The notes under the pieces are model-generated. The model saw only the letters and a list, made by a program, of their open reading frames with translations. It searched no databases and was not told where the DNA came from. This document shows positions 57,180 to 64,000 of a stretch of 64,000 nt of DNA, piece by piece. Every line of letters starts with the position of its first letter. Within the stretch, counting starts at the first letter, position 1. The translations under genes and the position numbers were made by a program. The DNA comes from Secundilactobacillus folii. GTDB lineage: Bacteria; Bacillota; Bacilli; Lactobacillales; Lactobacillaceae. The stretch spans positions 62,001 to 126,000 of the forward strand of contig NZ_WNJO01000005.1 in NCBI RefSeq assembly GCF_009720675.1, written 5' to 3'.

Positions 57180-58277
57180 ATGGAAAGTAACGAAAGTATT
57201 TTACAGGTCAATCACCTTAAAATTAATTTCAATACCTACGCGGGAACCGTTAAAGCCATTCGCGATGTCAGTTTCGACTTAAAGAAGGGCGAAACGTTGG
57301 CAATCGTTGGTGAATCCGGATCGGGTAAAACGGTAACTACCCGTTCGATCATGGGTCTACTGGCTAATAATGCGGTGGTTGCAGGCGGTGACATTCAATT
57401 TCACGGTAAGGATGTATTGAAGATGTCACAACGCGAACTGGAACAACTCCGCGGTGCTGAAATTGCCCAAATCTTCCAAGATCCGATGACCTCACTGGAT
57501 CCGACCATGCGAATTGGCCGGCAGATTGCCGAACCGTTAATGGTCCACAAGGGTGTCAAGAAAGATAAAGCTATGGCGCAAGCCTTGGAAATGATGAAGC
57601 TGGTTGGGATTACTGACGCTGAAAACCGAATTAACGATTATCCGCACCAGTTTTCTGGTGGGATGCGGCAACGGATCGTGATTGCGATTGCGTTGATCAA
57701 CTATCCTGAAATTTTGATTGCTGATGAACCAACCACCGCTTTGGACGTTACGATCCAAGCCCAAATTTTGGACTTGATGCGTGAACTTCAAAATAAAATC
57801 TCCACTTCCATCATTTTCATCACTCATGATTTGGGTGTGGTTGCTGGAATGGCTGACCGAGTTGCTGTGATGTACGCTGGTAAAATCGTCGAATATGGAA
57901 CCGTTGACGAGATTTTTTACAATCCCAAGCACCCCTATACTTGGGGACTGCTGAGTTCGATGCCGACCCTCGAGACCAATGGTGATGAATTACCGTCGAT
58001 TCCCGGGACGCCACCAGACTTATTGGATCCGCCCAAGGGTGATGCATTTGCCCCACGAAACAGCTATGCCTTAAAGATCGATACGCAACGAGAACCACCC
58101 TTTTTTAAGGTGTCTGATACGCACTACGCTGCAACCTGGCTCCTGCATCCAGACGCGCCAAAAGTGACGCCGCCGGAACAAATCATCGCTCGCCAAGCGA
58201 AGTTTGCTAAGATGCAACAACAGCTGACCGAAGAGGAGCGGCACCATAAAGTCGAGGAAGAGGAGGAACAGCAGTAA
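57180..58277 (+). CDS. oppD: Oligopeptide ABC transporter ATP-binding protein OppD
   Basis: This 365-residue ATPase has Walker A GESGSGKT (about 45-52), Q-loop IFQDPMTSLDP, signature FSGGMRQR and Walker B LIADEPTTALD. An oligopeptide-type C-terminal extension includes the PGTPPDLLDPPKG region. Members of this class can carry an Fe-S cluster bound by C-terminal cysteines, but no Cys cluster is seen here. A Glu/Gln-rich tail ends the protein. Its stop shares one base with the oppF start (TAATG). Confidence 0.94.
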   Translation: MESNESILQVNHLKINFNTYAGTVKAIRDVSFDLKKGETLAIVGESGSGKTVTTRSIMGLLANNAVVAGGDIQFHGKDVLKMSQRELEQLRGAEIAQIFQDPMTSLDPTMRIGRQIAEPLMVHKGVKKDKAMAQALEMMKLVGITDAENRINDYPHQFSGGMRQRIVIAIALINYPEILIADEPTTALDVTIQAQILDLMRELQNKISTSIIFITHDLGVVAGMADRVAVMYAGKIVEYGTVDEIFYNPKHPYTWGLLSSMPTLETNGDELPSIPGTPPDLLDPPKGDAFAPRNSYALKIDTQREPPFFKVSDTHYAATWLLHPDAPKVTPPEQIIARQAKFAKMQQQLTEEERHHKVEEEEEQQ

Positions 58278-59236
58278 TGGAGACTAAAAACGCTAAAAAA
58301 GTGCTTGAAGTCAGTCATTTAAAGCAGTACTTCAACGTCGGCAAAAAGGATGAAGTTCGTGCCGTTGACGACATTTCCTTCGACATTTATGAGGGTGAAA
58401 CGTTTGGTCTGGTTGGTGAATCCGGTTCTGGTAAGACCACGGTCGGCCGTGCCATCATTCACTTGTACACGCCGACTAGCGGGTCCATTAAATTTGATGG
58501 GCAAGAAGTGATTGGTATGAAGCGTGGGCCAAAGATGAAACAATTTCGTCGCGACATGCAGATGATTTTCCAAGATCCCTACGCGTCGTTGAACCCCCGG
58601 ATGAAGGTTAAGGATATCGTTGCCGAGGGTATCGATATCAACCACCTTGCTAAAAATGATGAAGACCGCAGTAAGCAGGTTGCTGATTTACTGGCCACGG
58701 TTGGGTTAAATCGGGATCATGCTAGCCGGTATCCACATGAATTTTCGGGTGGGCAACGACAACGAATTGGTATCGCCCGGGCACTGGCCGTTCAGCCAAA
58801 ATTTATTATTGCTGACGAACCGATTTCTGCTTTGGACGTCTCGATTCAAGCACAAGTTGTTAATTTAATGAAGCAGCTGCAGCGCGAGCGCAATTTAACT
58901 TACCTGTTCATTGCGCATGACCTTTCGATGGTTAAGTATATTTCTGACCGGATCGGTGTGTTGCACTATGGGCGGATGCTTGAGGTGGGCTCTTCTGATG
59001 AAGTTTATAATCACCCCTTGCACGACTATACCCGTAGTTTACTGTCGGCCGTTCCGGTTCCCGATCCGGAGTATGAGCGGACTCGGACTCAGATCGAATA
59101 TGATCCGAAGTATGAGGATGGCTCAAAGGACCGTGAACTAGTCGAGATTGCGCCGCATCATTTCGTTCAGGCAGCGCAAGATGAGATTCCGATGTACCAG
59201 GAACGGGCGAAGAAGATGGGACTGGAAGTCTTGTAG
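58277..59236 (+). CDS. oppF: Oligopeptide ABC transporter ATP-binding protein OppF
   Basis: This 319-residue ATPase is the partner of OppD. Walker A is GESGSGKTT (about 45-53), Q-loop IFQDPYASLNPR, signature FSGGQRQR and Walker B IIADEPISALDVS; switch His is in IAHDLSM. Its start overlaps the oppD stop by one base, so translation is coupled. It ends the operon; the terminator is at 59382. Confidence 0.94.
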   Translation: METKNAKKVLEVSHLKQYFNVGKKDEVRAVDDISFDIYEGETFGLVGESGSGKTTVGRAIIHLYTPTSGSIKFDGQEVIGMKRGPKMKQFRRDMQMIFQDPYASLNPRMKVKDIVAEGIDINHLAKNDEDRSKQVADLLATVGLNRDHASRYPHEFSGGQRQRIGIARALAVQPKFIIADEPISALDVSIQAQVVNLMKQLQRERNLTYLFIAHDLSMVKYISDRIGVLHYGRMLEVGSSDEVYNHPLHDYTRSLLSAVPVPDPEYERTRTQIEYDPKYEDGSKDRELVEIAPHHFVQAAQDEIPMYQERAKKMGLEVL

Positions 59237-59381
59237 AATTTGAAATACAGCCTGGTTGTAACAAGAGACGAAATTAGTTGAAAGTTGACTAGTTTCTTTA
59301 CAAAGCATTGAGTTACGGTTTAAAACATTAAAAATAGTGATGGTAGCAATTAGCTTTAAAGTTTAATTGTTGCTGGAATTA

Positions 59382-59420
59382 AAAGGGTGGCTTCCCAAGT
59401 TTCAGGGAGGCCACCTTTTT
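59382..59420. terminator. Bidirectional intrinsic terminator
   Basis: AAAGG-TGGC-TCCC (59382-59396) pairs with GGGA-GCCACCTTT (59405-59418), then T-run, between oppF and the convergent ABC exporter gene. Confidence 0.85.
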
Positions 59421-59522
59421 GGTGGGATAAGTGCGCAGCAAACGAGTTTTCACCCGCTTTTGATTAGATAATTTCCAATAATCTGGAGAAAACGTCAAAA
59501 CCCCACAGGCTTGTTAAACGGA

Positions 59523-61295
59523 TCACTCAAACTGGGCATCATATAATTTCTGGTAGGCACCGCCAGCCCTCAGCAGACTTTCGTGCGTGCCAGTCTCAAC
59601 GACCCGACCGTTTTCGAGCACAATTATTTGATCCGCATCATGGATCGTCGATAGTCGGTGGGCGATGACAAGTGAGGTCCGCGCTTGCAACAGGTTGTTT
59701 AGCGCATGTTGGATGGCCTTTTCCGATTCGTTGTCTAAACTTGCGGTGGCCTCGTCCAGGATAATGACCGGCGCATCCTTCAACAATGCTCTGGCAATCG
59801 ACAAGCGTTGCTTTTGCCCACCGGAGAGTTTGACCCCCCGTTCGCCAACTTGGGTGTCTAGCTGTTTAGGCAGTTCCCGAATAAAGGCATCTAAATCAGC
59901 CAGTTGAGCCACCTGCCAGACTTCTGTGTCGGAGGCACCCGGCTTACCGTACAGAATGTTTTCCCGGATACTGCCATCCAAGATGAAGATGTCTTGAGAC
60001 ACAATGGCAATGTTTTGACGGAGTGATGAAATGTCGATGGTTTTGATTGGCAACTCATCAAAGGTGATGCTGCCACTGTCCAAATCATAAAAGCGGTCGA
60101 TCAGCCTCGTGATGGTCGTCTTCCCCGAGCCGGAACGCCCCACTAGTGCCGTTGTTTTGCCGTATGGAATCGTAAAGCTAACGTCTTTCAAAGTGGCATC
60201 GTGTTGACTTGGCTGTTTAGAGACTTCGTAAGTGAAGTTGACTTTATCCAGTGTGATGCCATGTTGGAGCTTGGGAAATGGTTTGGCATCCACTGCATTT
60301 AACACCCTCGGCTTTTCGGCCATGATCGATTGGATGCGGCCGTAGGAAACCAGTGACTGCTGAAGCTGATTAAGCAGCCTTGTGAAGGATTGGATCGGCG
60401 ACTGGACCATTGCCACGTAGCTCAGGTAGGCGACCAGTTTCCCCACCGTCAAGCTGCCCTTCATGATGAAAAAGGCTCCCAGTGCCAGCACAATGGCGAT
60501 ACCAAGGGTGTTGATACCATCGATCAGCGGCGAAAAGATCGCCTGATTGCGACCGGCTGAAATCAGATCCTTGCGGTTGGTGTCGGCATAGTGGTCAAAG
60601 CGTTCAGCTTCGGTATCTTCGCTGTTAAAGCTCTTGATCAAATCGATCTGAGTCAGGGTCTGCTGCATCTGATTTGACATGCGAGCCTGTGAGCGACGGG
60701 CGTTCAGGAAGGCGGTGCGGATGCGGACGCGAAAGACCCGGTAAACGATGAACATCAGTGGGAAAGTGAGGCTGACAGCTAGCGCCATTTGCCAATTGAT
60801 GTAAATAATCAGTGCCAAAACGCCGACGAACGTGAACAGGTTACCAATCATGCTTAACATGTTAGCGGAGATCAGGCTTTGCAAGTTATTGATATCGCTG
60901 GTCAACCGGGTCATCAAGTCGCCGGTTTTGCTGGATTCGAAGAAACTAGTGTCTAGTCGAATGAGATAGGTGTAGAGCTGGTTGCGCAGATCAGTGATGG
61001 CATTTTGGCTCATCACGGTCATGTAATACGTGGAGATATAGTTGAATAGGCCAAGGACTATGGCGGTCGCTAGCAGCAGGGTAATTGCCCCAGCTAGCCA
61101 CTCGTAATTTTTTTGTGGAATGACCTTGTCGATGATGAACTGTTCAATTTGTGGCATCACGAATTGCAGTAGTGTGATGACGGTCAGTGAAATAATGTTG
61201 AGCACTAGTAGCCAGCGTTTCTTAAGCACTTTACTGAAAACAAAGTGAAACATCTCTAGCAATGAACCGTGATCTGATTGAGACTTTGCTTCCAC
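59523..61295 (-). CDS. ABC exporter (fused membrane and ATPase domains), multidrug type
   Basis: This half-transporter of about 590 residues has six helices (to about 320) and an ATPase domain. Walker A is GRSGSGKTT, Q-loop IVSQDIFIL, signature LSGGQKQR, Walker B VIILDEATASLD and switch His IAHRLSTI. It is of the BmrA/MsbA class and should act as a homodimer; cargo may be drugs, lipids or peptides. GTG 61295 is eight bases after GGGGGTGG; the GTG at 61304 lies inside that site. No regulator or partner half-transporter is adjacent. Confidence 0.88.
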   Translation of the reverse strand: MEAKSQSDHGSLLEMFHFVFSKVLKKRWLLVLNIISLTVITLLQFVMPQIEQFIIDKVIPQKNYEWLAGAITLLLATAIVLGLFNYISTYYMTVMSQNAITDLRNQLYTYLIRLDTSFFESSKTGDLMTRLTSDINNLQSLISANMLSMIGNLFTFVGVLALIIYINWQMALAVSLTFPLMFIVYRVFRVRIRTAFLNARRSQARMSNQMQQTLTQIDLIKSFNSEDTEAERFDHYADTNRKDLISAGRNQAIFSPLIDGINTLGIAIVLALGAFFIMKGSLTVGKLVAYLSYVAMVQSPIQSFTRLLNQLQQSLVSYGRIQSIMAEKPRVLNAVDAKPFPKLQHGITLDKVNFTYEVSKQPSQHDATLKDVSFTIPYGKTTALVGRSGSGKTTITRLIDRFYDLDSGSITFDELPIKTIDISSLRQNIAIVSQDIFILDGSIRENILYGKPGASDTEVWQVAQLADLDAFIRELPKQLDTQVGERGVKLSGGQKQRLSIARALLKDAPVIILDEATASLDNESEKAIQHALNNLLQARTSLVIAHRLSTIHDADQIIVLENGRVVETGTHESLLRAGGAYQKLYDAQFE

Positions 61296-61434
61296 AAGAG
61301 CCACCCCCTTAAAAGCGTTTTAAACTGTCTGATAATGTAGCACAATCAACTGGGGTAGGGAAGCAAAGCGGCTTCGCCAAGGTCGGTGCCTAGTTTTTAA
61401 TCATATGACCTTTGGCTTCATATAAAGAATCGAA

Positions 61435-61466
61435 CAAAAAACGTTCCACCTAAATGGCGAAACGTT
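61435..61466 (-). terminator. Intrinsic terminator
   Basis: On the minus strand AACGTTTC pairs with GAACGTT and a T-run follows, just after the histidine phosphatase gene. Confidence 0.7.
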
Positions 61467-61491
61467 ACGGTTTAGATCCATTTAAATTAAC

Positions 61492-62154
61492 TTACGCAAA
61501 CGGCCCTTCCAGCCGGTTGTAGTACACCACGGAGATTTTGTCATCGGCGACGTGCAGTTTGGTGACGGCACCGTTCAAAGCAGTTTTAGCGATGTCAATG
61601 TCTGGTGCAAAGCGCGAAACAATGCTGCGAATCGTGGTGCCGTGACTGGCTATCAACACTTTGTCGCCGTCACGGCAGACCCGTTTGAGCTCGTCAAATC
61701 CCGTTTGAACGCGAGCCCAAAAAGTCGCGTTATCTTCGGCGTCACCAAAGGGGTCAAACGCTGCGATCCGGTCCTTCAAGCCCTCAATGGTATAGGCGTT
61801 GATCATGGCGTTGAAGGAATCGTAACCGTCTGGGCTGCCAATCATGTGCCAGGCTTGAACGTCGTCATTGCCCTCAAGGTAGCCAAAGTTTTCTTCGTGA
61901 AATGCAGGCGAAATGGTCGCCGATTTGGCGATGCCGCTGTTGGCTGCCAAAATGTATTTTGCGGTATCCTGAGCCCTTTGCGTGTTACTGGCATAGGCTT
62001 TGGTGAACGGGATCGCAGCCAGTCGTGCGCCGGCCTCCTTGGCGTCTTTAACGCCTTTAGCAGTCAATGGAGAGTCAATGATGCCTTGAACACGATGGTA
62101 TTTATTAAGTACGGTTTGCCCATGGCGGACAAAATAGAGATCAAAATTTGCCAA
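61492..62154 (-). CDS. Histidine phosphatase superfamily protein, paralogue
   Basis: This 220-residue branch-1 phosphatase has YFVRHGQTVLN (His11), SNTQRAQDTA (second Arg), the Glu loop HEENFGYLEGNDD and IASHGTT (second His). It shares layout and many blocks with the protein at 18065-18724, including the unusual EGND insertion, so the two arose by duplication. TTG 62154 is seven bases after AGGAGG; the ATG at 62169 sits before that site. It follows the antiporter gene by 18 bp and is probably co-transcribed with it. Confidence 0.87.
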   Translation of the reverse strand: MANFDLYFVRHGQTVLNKYHRVQGIIDSPLTAKGVKDAKEAGARLAAIPFTKAYASNTQRAQDTAKYILAANSGIAKSATISPAFHEENFGYLEGNDDVQAWHMIGSPDGYDSFNAMINAYTIEGLKDRIAAFDPFGDAEDNATFWARVQTGFDELKRVCRDGDKVLIASHGTTIRSIVSRFAPDIDIAKTALNGAVTKLHVADDKISVVYYNRLEGPFA

Positions 62155-62172
62155 AAGAATCCTCCTCATGGT

Positions 62173-64000
62173 TTAATTCAGTTTTCCAAGCTCACCGCGG
62201 ATACGGGCTGATTCCTGCTTACTACCCGTAAACAAAATGCGGTCGTTAAGCTTTAGCGGCGTATCACCCTTTGGACGAATGAACCGCTTTTCACGGTAGA
62301 TCTGCGCAATAGTGATGTCGTCAATGAACGGCAGGTTGCGAATTTGAATGTCCACGTACTTGCGGTTACGCAGCTGAACTTCGAAGACGGCCGATTCGGT
62401 GGACGTCAGCAGTTCGATGGTCGATGGCGTCTCAATCAGACTACGCAGCATGCTGATCTGGACGTCTGGCGTGCTGAACGCTTCAACGCCCATCTTGAGC
62501 AACGTATCTTTACGTTCATCCAAAATGTTTGGGTCTTCAAAGCGCGCAATCACCCGCGGCACCCCATACTGCTTGGCAGCCTTAGCAAGCCGGTAGTTTT
62601 CCTTGGAGTTGCTTTGACCAAGCACAATAATGTCGGTGTCAAAGACTTCCTGGGCCACCAAGTCATCCGGGACTAGGTTTTCCAATAGGTGCACGTCGAT
62701 CTCACTGTTGAAAGCGCGGTAGTTGGTTTCGCGGTCGGTATACATATGAATGTCGTAACCAGCCTTAGTTAATTGCTGGGCGACCGGCACCGTCAATAGA
62801 TTGGTGCCGATAAAATGCACGTTAGTCGGCTTGGCATCGGCTTCTTCGACCCGGTAACGGCGGTTAAAGACTAGTGGGCCAATGATGCAGGTCAAAATGG
62901 CGGCTAGCAGGAAAGCACCGGACTGCTGAGCGGTGATCTTGTGCAGGTGCTCAGCAACTTGCAAAACGGCCAAAACAACGGTCAGTGTCGTGGTGGACAT
63001 GGCTGCCCCAGCAAATGCATTACTGGTGTTAAAGCGCAGTTTTAAGACGAAGAAGACGGCGGCCTTAGCCAGTAGGTAAGCAATCAAGAAGACCGGAATT
63101 AAAATCAAAGTATGCGGGTCAGCCAGCAGGGTCCGCAGGTTCAAGCCCACACCACTCATAATGAAGAAAATCGGAATGAAGAAGCCGTAGCCAATGGAAT
63201 CAAGCCGTACTTTCGTTTCTTCGTGCGGTTCCAGTAACTTGATCACGATTCCGGCCATAAAGGCCCCCAGGATACCTTCCGCACCGACTGATTCAGCAAT
63301 TGTGACCAGCGCCACGATGACGAAGAAGGACAACCGAACGTCCAGTTGCGTAGTGGATTTGTTGATCTGATCAAAGAAACGGAAGAAGGCTTTGAAACGC
63401 CAAACTAATAGCGCTGCTGCCAGCAAAATCAGCAACAATAGCCACAACGACTTTGACGTGGGACTATAAGCGGAAGCGTAGAAAGTCAAGCCAATCATTG
63501 GTACCACTTCACCAAGGGCGGCAATCAATAGAATCGTTTGACCAAAGGGTTTACTAAGCAGTTCTTTTTCTTTGAGGCCCGCGATCACGATCCCCAGTGA
63601 AATGGTCATGAAGAGGATCGTTGAAAGCCAGATATCGGTGAACAAGCCACTGGATTTTAAAGCTAACGCCAGTCCAAACGACAAAACAACGATCGAGGCG
63701 TAGCTCATAAAGGCCAGCATGACTGGCGAGTACTTCGGTGCGTTACTGGCTTGCTTTTGCTCCAGCGGTGTGAGTTCCGTGTTCTTCGGACTAAAGAGGC
63801 TGAAGTCGATTTCCAGACCACTCAGAAACAACAGCACGATCACGCCGACGTTTTTGAGCAGCGACAGCGTGGCATTAGTGTGAATAATATCGAACAAACT
63901 GGGTCCCAAGATCACACCGACGATAATTTCAATGACGGCGGTGGGCAGTAACGTGAGCTTAATGCGGGCCATAAACAGTGGAATCACTAGGGCTGCAAGT
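62173..64000 (-). CDS. KefB-like CPA2 antiporter with C-terminal RCK (TrkA-N) region, 5' partial
   Basis: This is a monovalent cation:proton antiporter. The frame stays open to the right edge, and the first visible residues LAALVIPLFMAR are the normal start of helix 1, so only a few residues are missing. The membrane part (to about 380) has GPSLFDIIH, LFLSGLEIDF and GAEGILGAFMAG. Next comes an RCK/TrkA-N nucleotide-binding domain (VHFIGTNLLTVPVA; DIIVLGQSNSKENY) and a TrkA-C-like end (DITIAQIYRE). It resembles Kef and related K+/Na+ exporters gated by ligands. Confidence 0.88.
   Translation of the reverse strand, partial: LAALVIPLFMARIKLTLLPTAVIEIIVGVILGPSLFDIIHTNATLSLLKNVGVIVLLFLSGLEIDFSLFSPKNTELTPLEQKQASNAPKYSPVMLAFMSYASIVVLSFGLALALKSSGLFTDIWLSTILFMTISLGIVIAGLKEKELLSKPFGQTILLIAALGEVVPMIGLTFYASAYSPTSKSLWLLLLILLAAALLVWRFKAFFRFFDQINKSTTQLDVRLSFFVIVALVTIAESVGAEGILGAFMAGIVIKLLEPHEETKVRLDSIGYGFFIPIFFIMSGVGLNLRTLLADPHTLILIPVFLIAYLLAKAAVFFVLKLRFNTSNAFAGAAMSTTTLTVVLAVLQVAEHLHKITAQQSGAFLLAAILTCIIGPLVFNRRYRVEEADAKPTNVHFIGTNLLTVPVAQQLTKAGYDIHMYTDRETNYRAFNSEIDVHLLENLVPDDLVAQEVFDTDIIVLGQSNSKENYRLAKAAKQYGVPRVIARFEDPNILDERKDTLLKMGVEAFSTPDVQISMLRSLIETPSTIELLTSTESAVFEVQLRNRKYVDIQIRNLPFIDDITIAQIYREKRFIRPKGDTPLKLNDRILFTGSKQESARIRGELGKLN

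Noticed and set aside
61552-62211. Long antisense open frame (219 codons) over the second histidine phosphatase
   Set aside because: It has no ribosome site and no family motif, and the opposite strand encodes a complete phosphatase with all catalytic residues.

Overview
The window is a gene-dense chromosomal segment of a low-to-mid GC Gram-positive bacterium, almost certainly a lactic acid bacterium of the Lactobacillaceae. The evidence is X-prolyl dipeptidyl peptidase (PepX), prolyl iminopeptidase, Opp oligopeptide uptake, a single-gene lipoteichoic acid synthase, NlpC/P60 wall hydrolases, a bile-salt-hydrolase-type amidase, small families seen in lactobacilli (DUF6483-like, DUF6681-like), strong GGAGG ribosome sites, frequent TTG starts, and T-box, TPP and PyrR leaders of Firmicute type. 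I cannot fix the species. A heterofermentative genus such as Levilactobacillus, Secundilactobacillus or Lentilactobacillus is a guess. I see no IS element, prophage, CRISPR array, tRNA or rRNA.

Layout. 1-2.8 kb: end of a macro-domain gene, a small HTH-like gene, a secreted NlpC/P60 hydrolase, a Ser-rich lipoprotein and a small membrane protein. 2.8-5.8 kb: a YkoE-YkoD-YkoC thiamine-precursor ECF transporter on the minus strand behind a TPP riboswitch with its own terminator. 5.8-15.5 kb: an MFS carrier, pyrFE behind a PyrR attenuator, two Cof-type HAD phosphatases, a quinone-oxidoreductase-like enzyme, a HIRAN protein, a nucleoside hydrolase, and a PrsW-like protease followed by ferredoxin-NADP reductase. 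15.7-21.7 kb: ltaS, a histidine phosphatase with a perfect cre site upstream, a ring-cleaving-dioxygenase-like VOC protein, a GNAT enzyme, a second NlpC/P60 protein and a MerR regulator. 22-28.9 kb: an MMPL transporter, an Ntn amidase, a membrane-anchored glucosaminidase, and terC-trxA-dehydrogenase.

28.9-33.6 kb is the most unusual part. A tryptophan-type ABC operon (trpX-permease-ATPase) is read leftward from a leader that encodes a 14-residue peptide with one Trp codon, followed by stable hairpins and an intrinsic terminator. The operon is bracketed by tandem copies of a two-hairpin repeat whose stem arms differ in a compensatory way between the two sites. The last partial copy supplies the -35 box of the promoter that drives a methionine T-box and metA.

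33.7-47.8 kb: a CPBP protease, a VOC protein, an ABC-F protein, an L,D-transpeptidase, a DUF6483-like protein, prolyl iminopeptidase, pepX, a CPA2 antiporter, an APC permease, a Nudix plus guanylate-kinase-like pair, a Fur-family regulator, and a Ser/Thr-rich protein paired with a DUF6681-like membrane protein. 48-59.3 kb: a four-gene glutamate/glutamine-type ABC transporter behind a long structured leader, hflX, and oppABCDF. 59.5-64 kb: an ABC multidrug-type exporter, a second histidine phosphatase, and a KefB-like antiporter with a C-terminal RCK region that runs off the right edge.

Taken together, the segment is weighted to peptide and amino-acid acquisition (Opp, PepX, prolyl iminopeptidase, Trp and Glu/Gln uptake, APC permease), cell-wall upkeep (LtaS, NlpC/P60, glucosaminidase, L,D-transpeptidase) and RNA-level control of biosynthesis and uptake (TPP, PyrR, T-box, Trp leader peptide).
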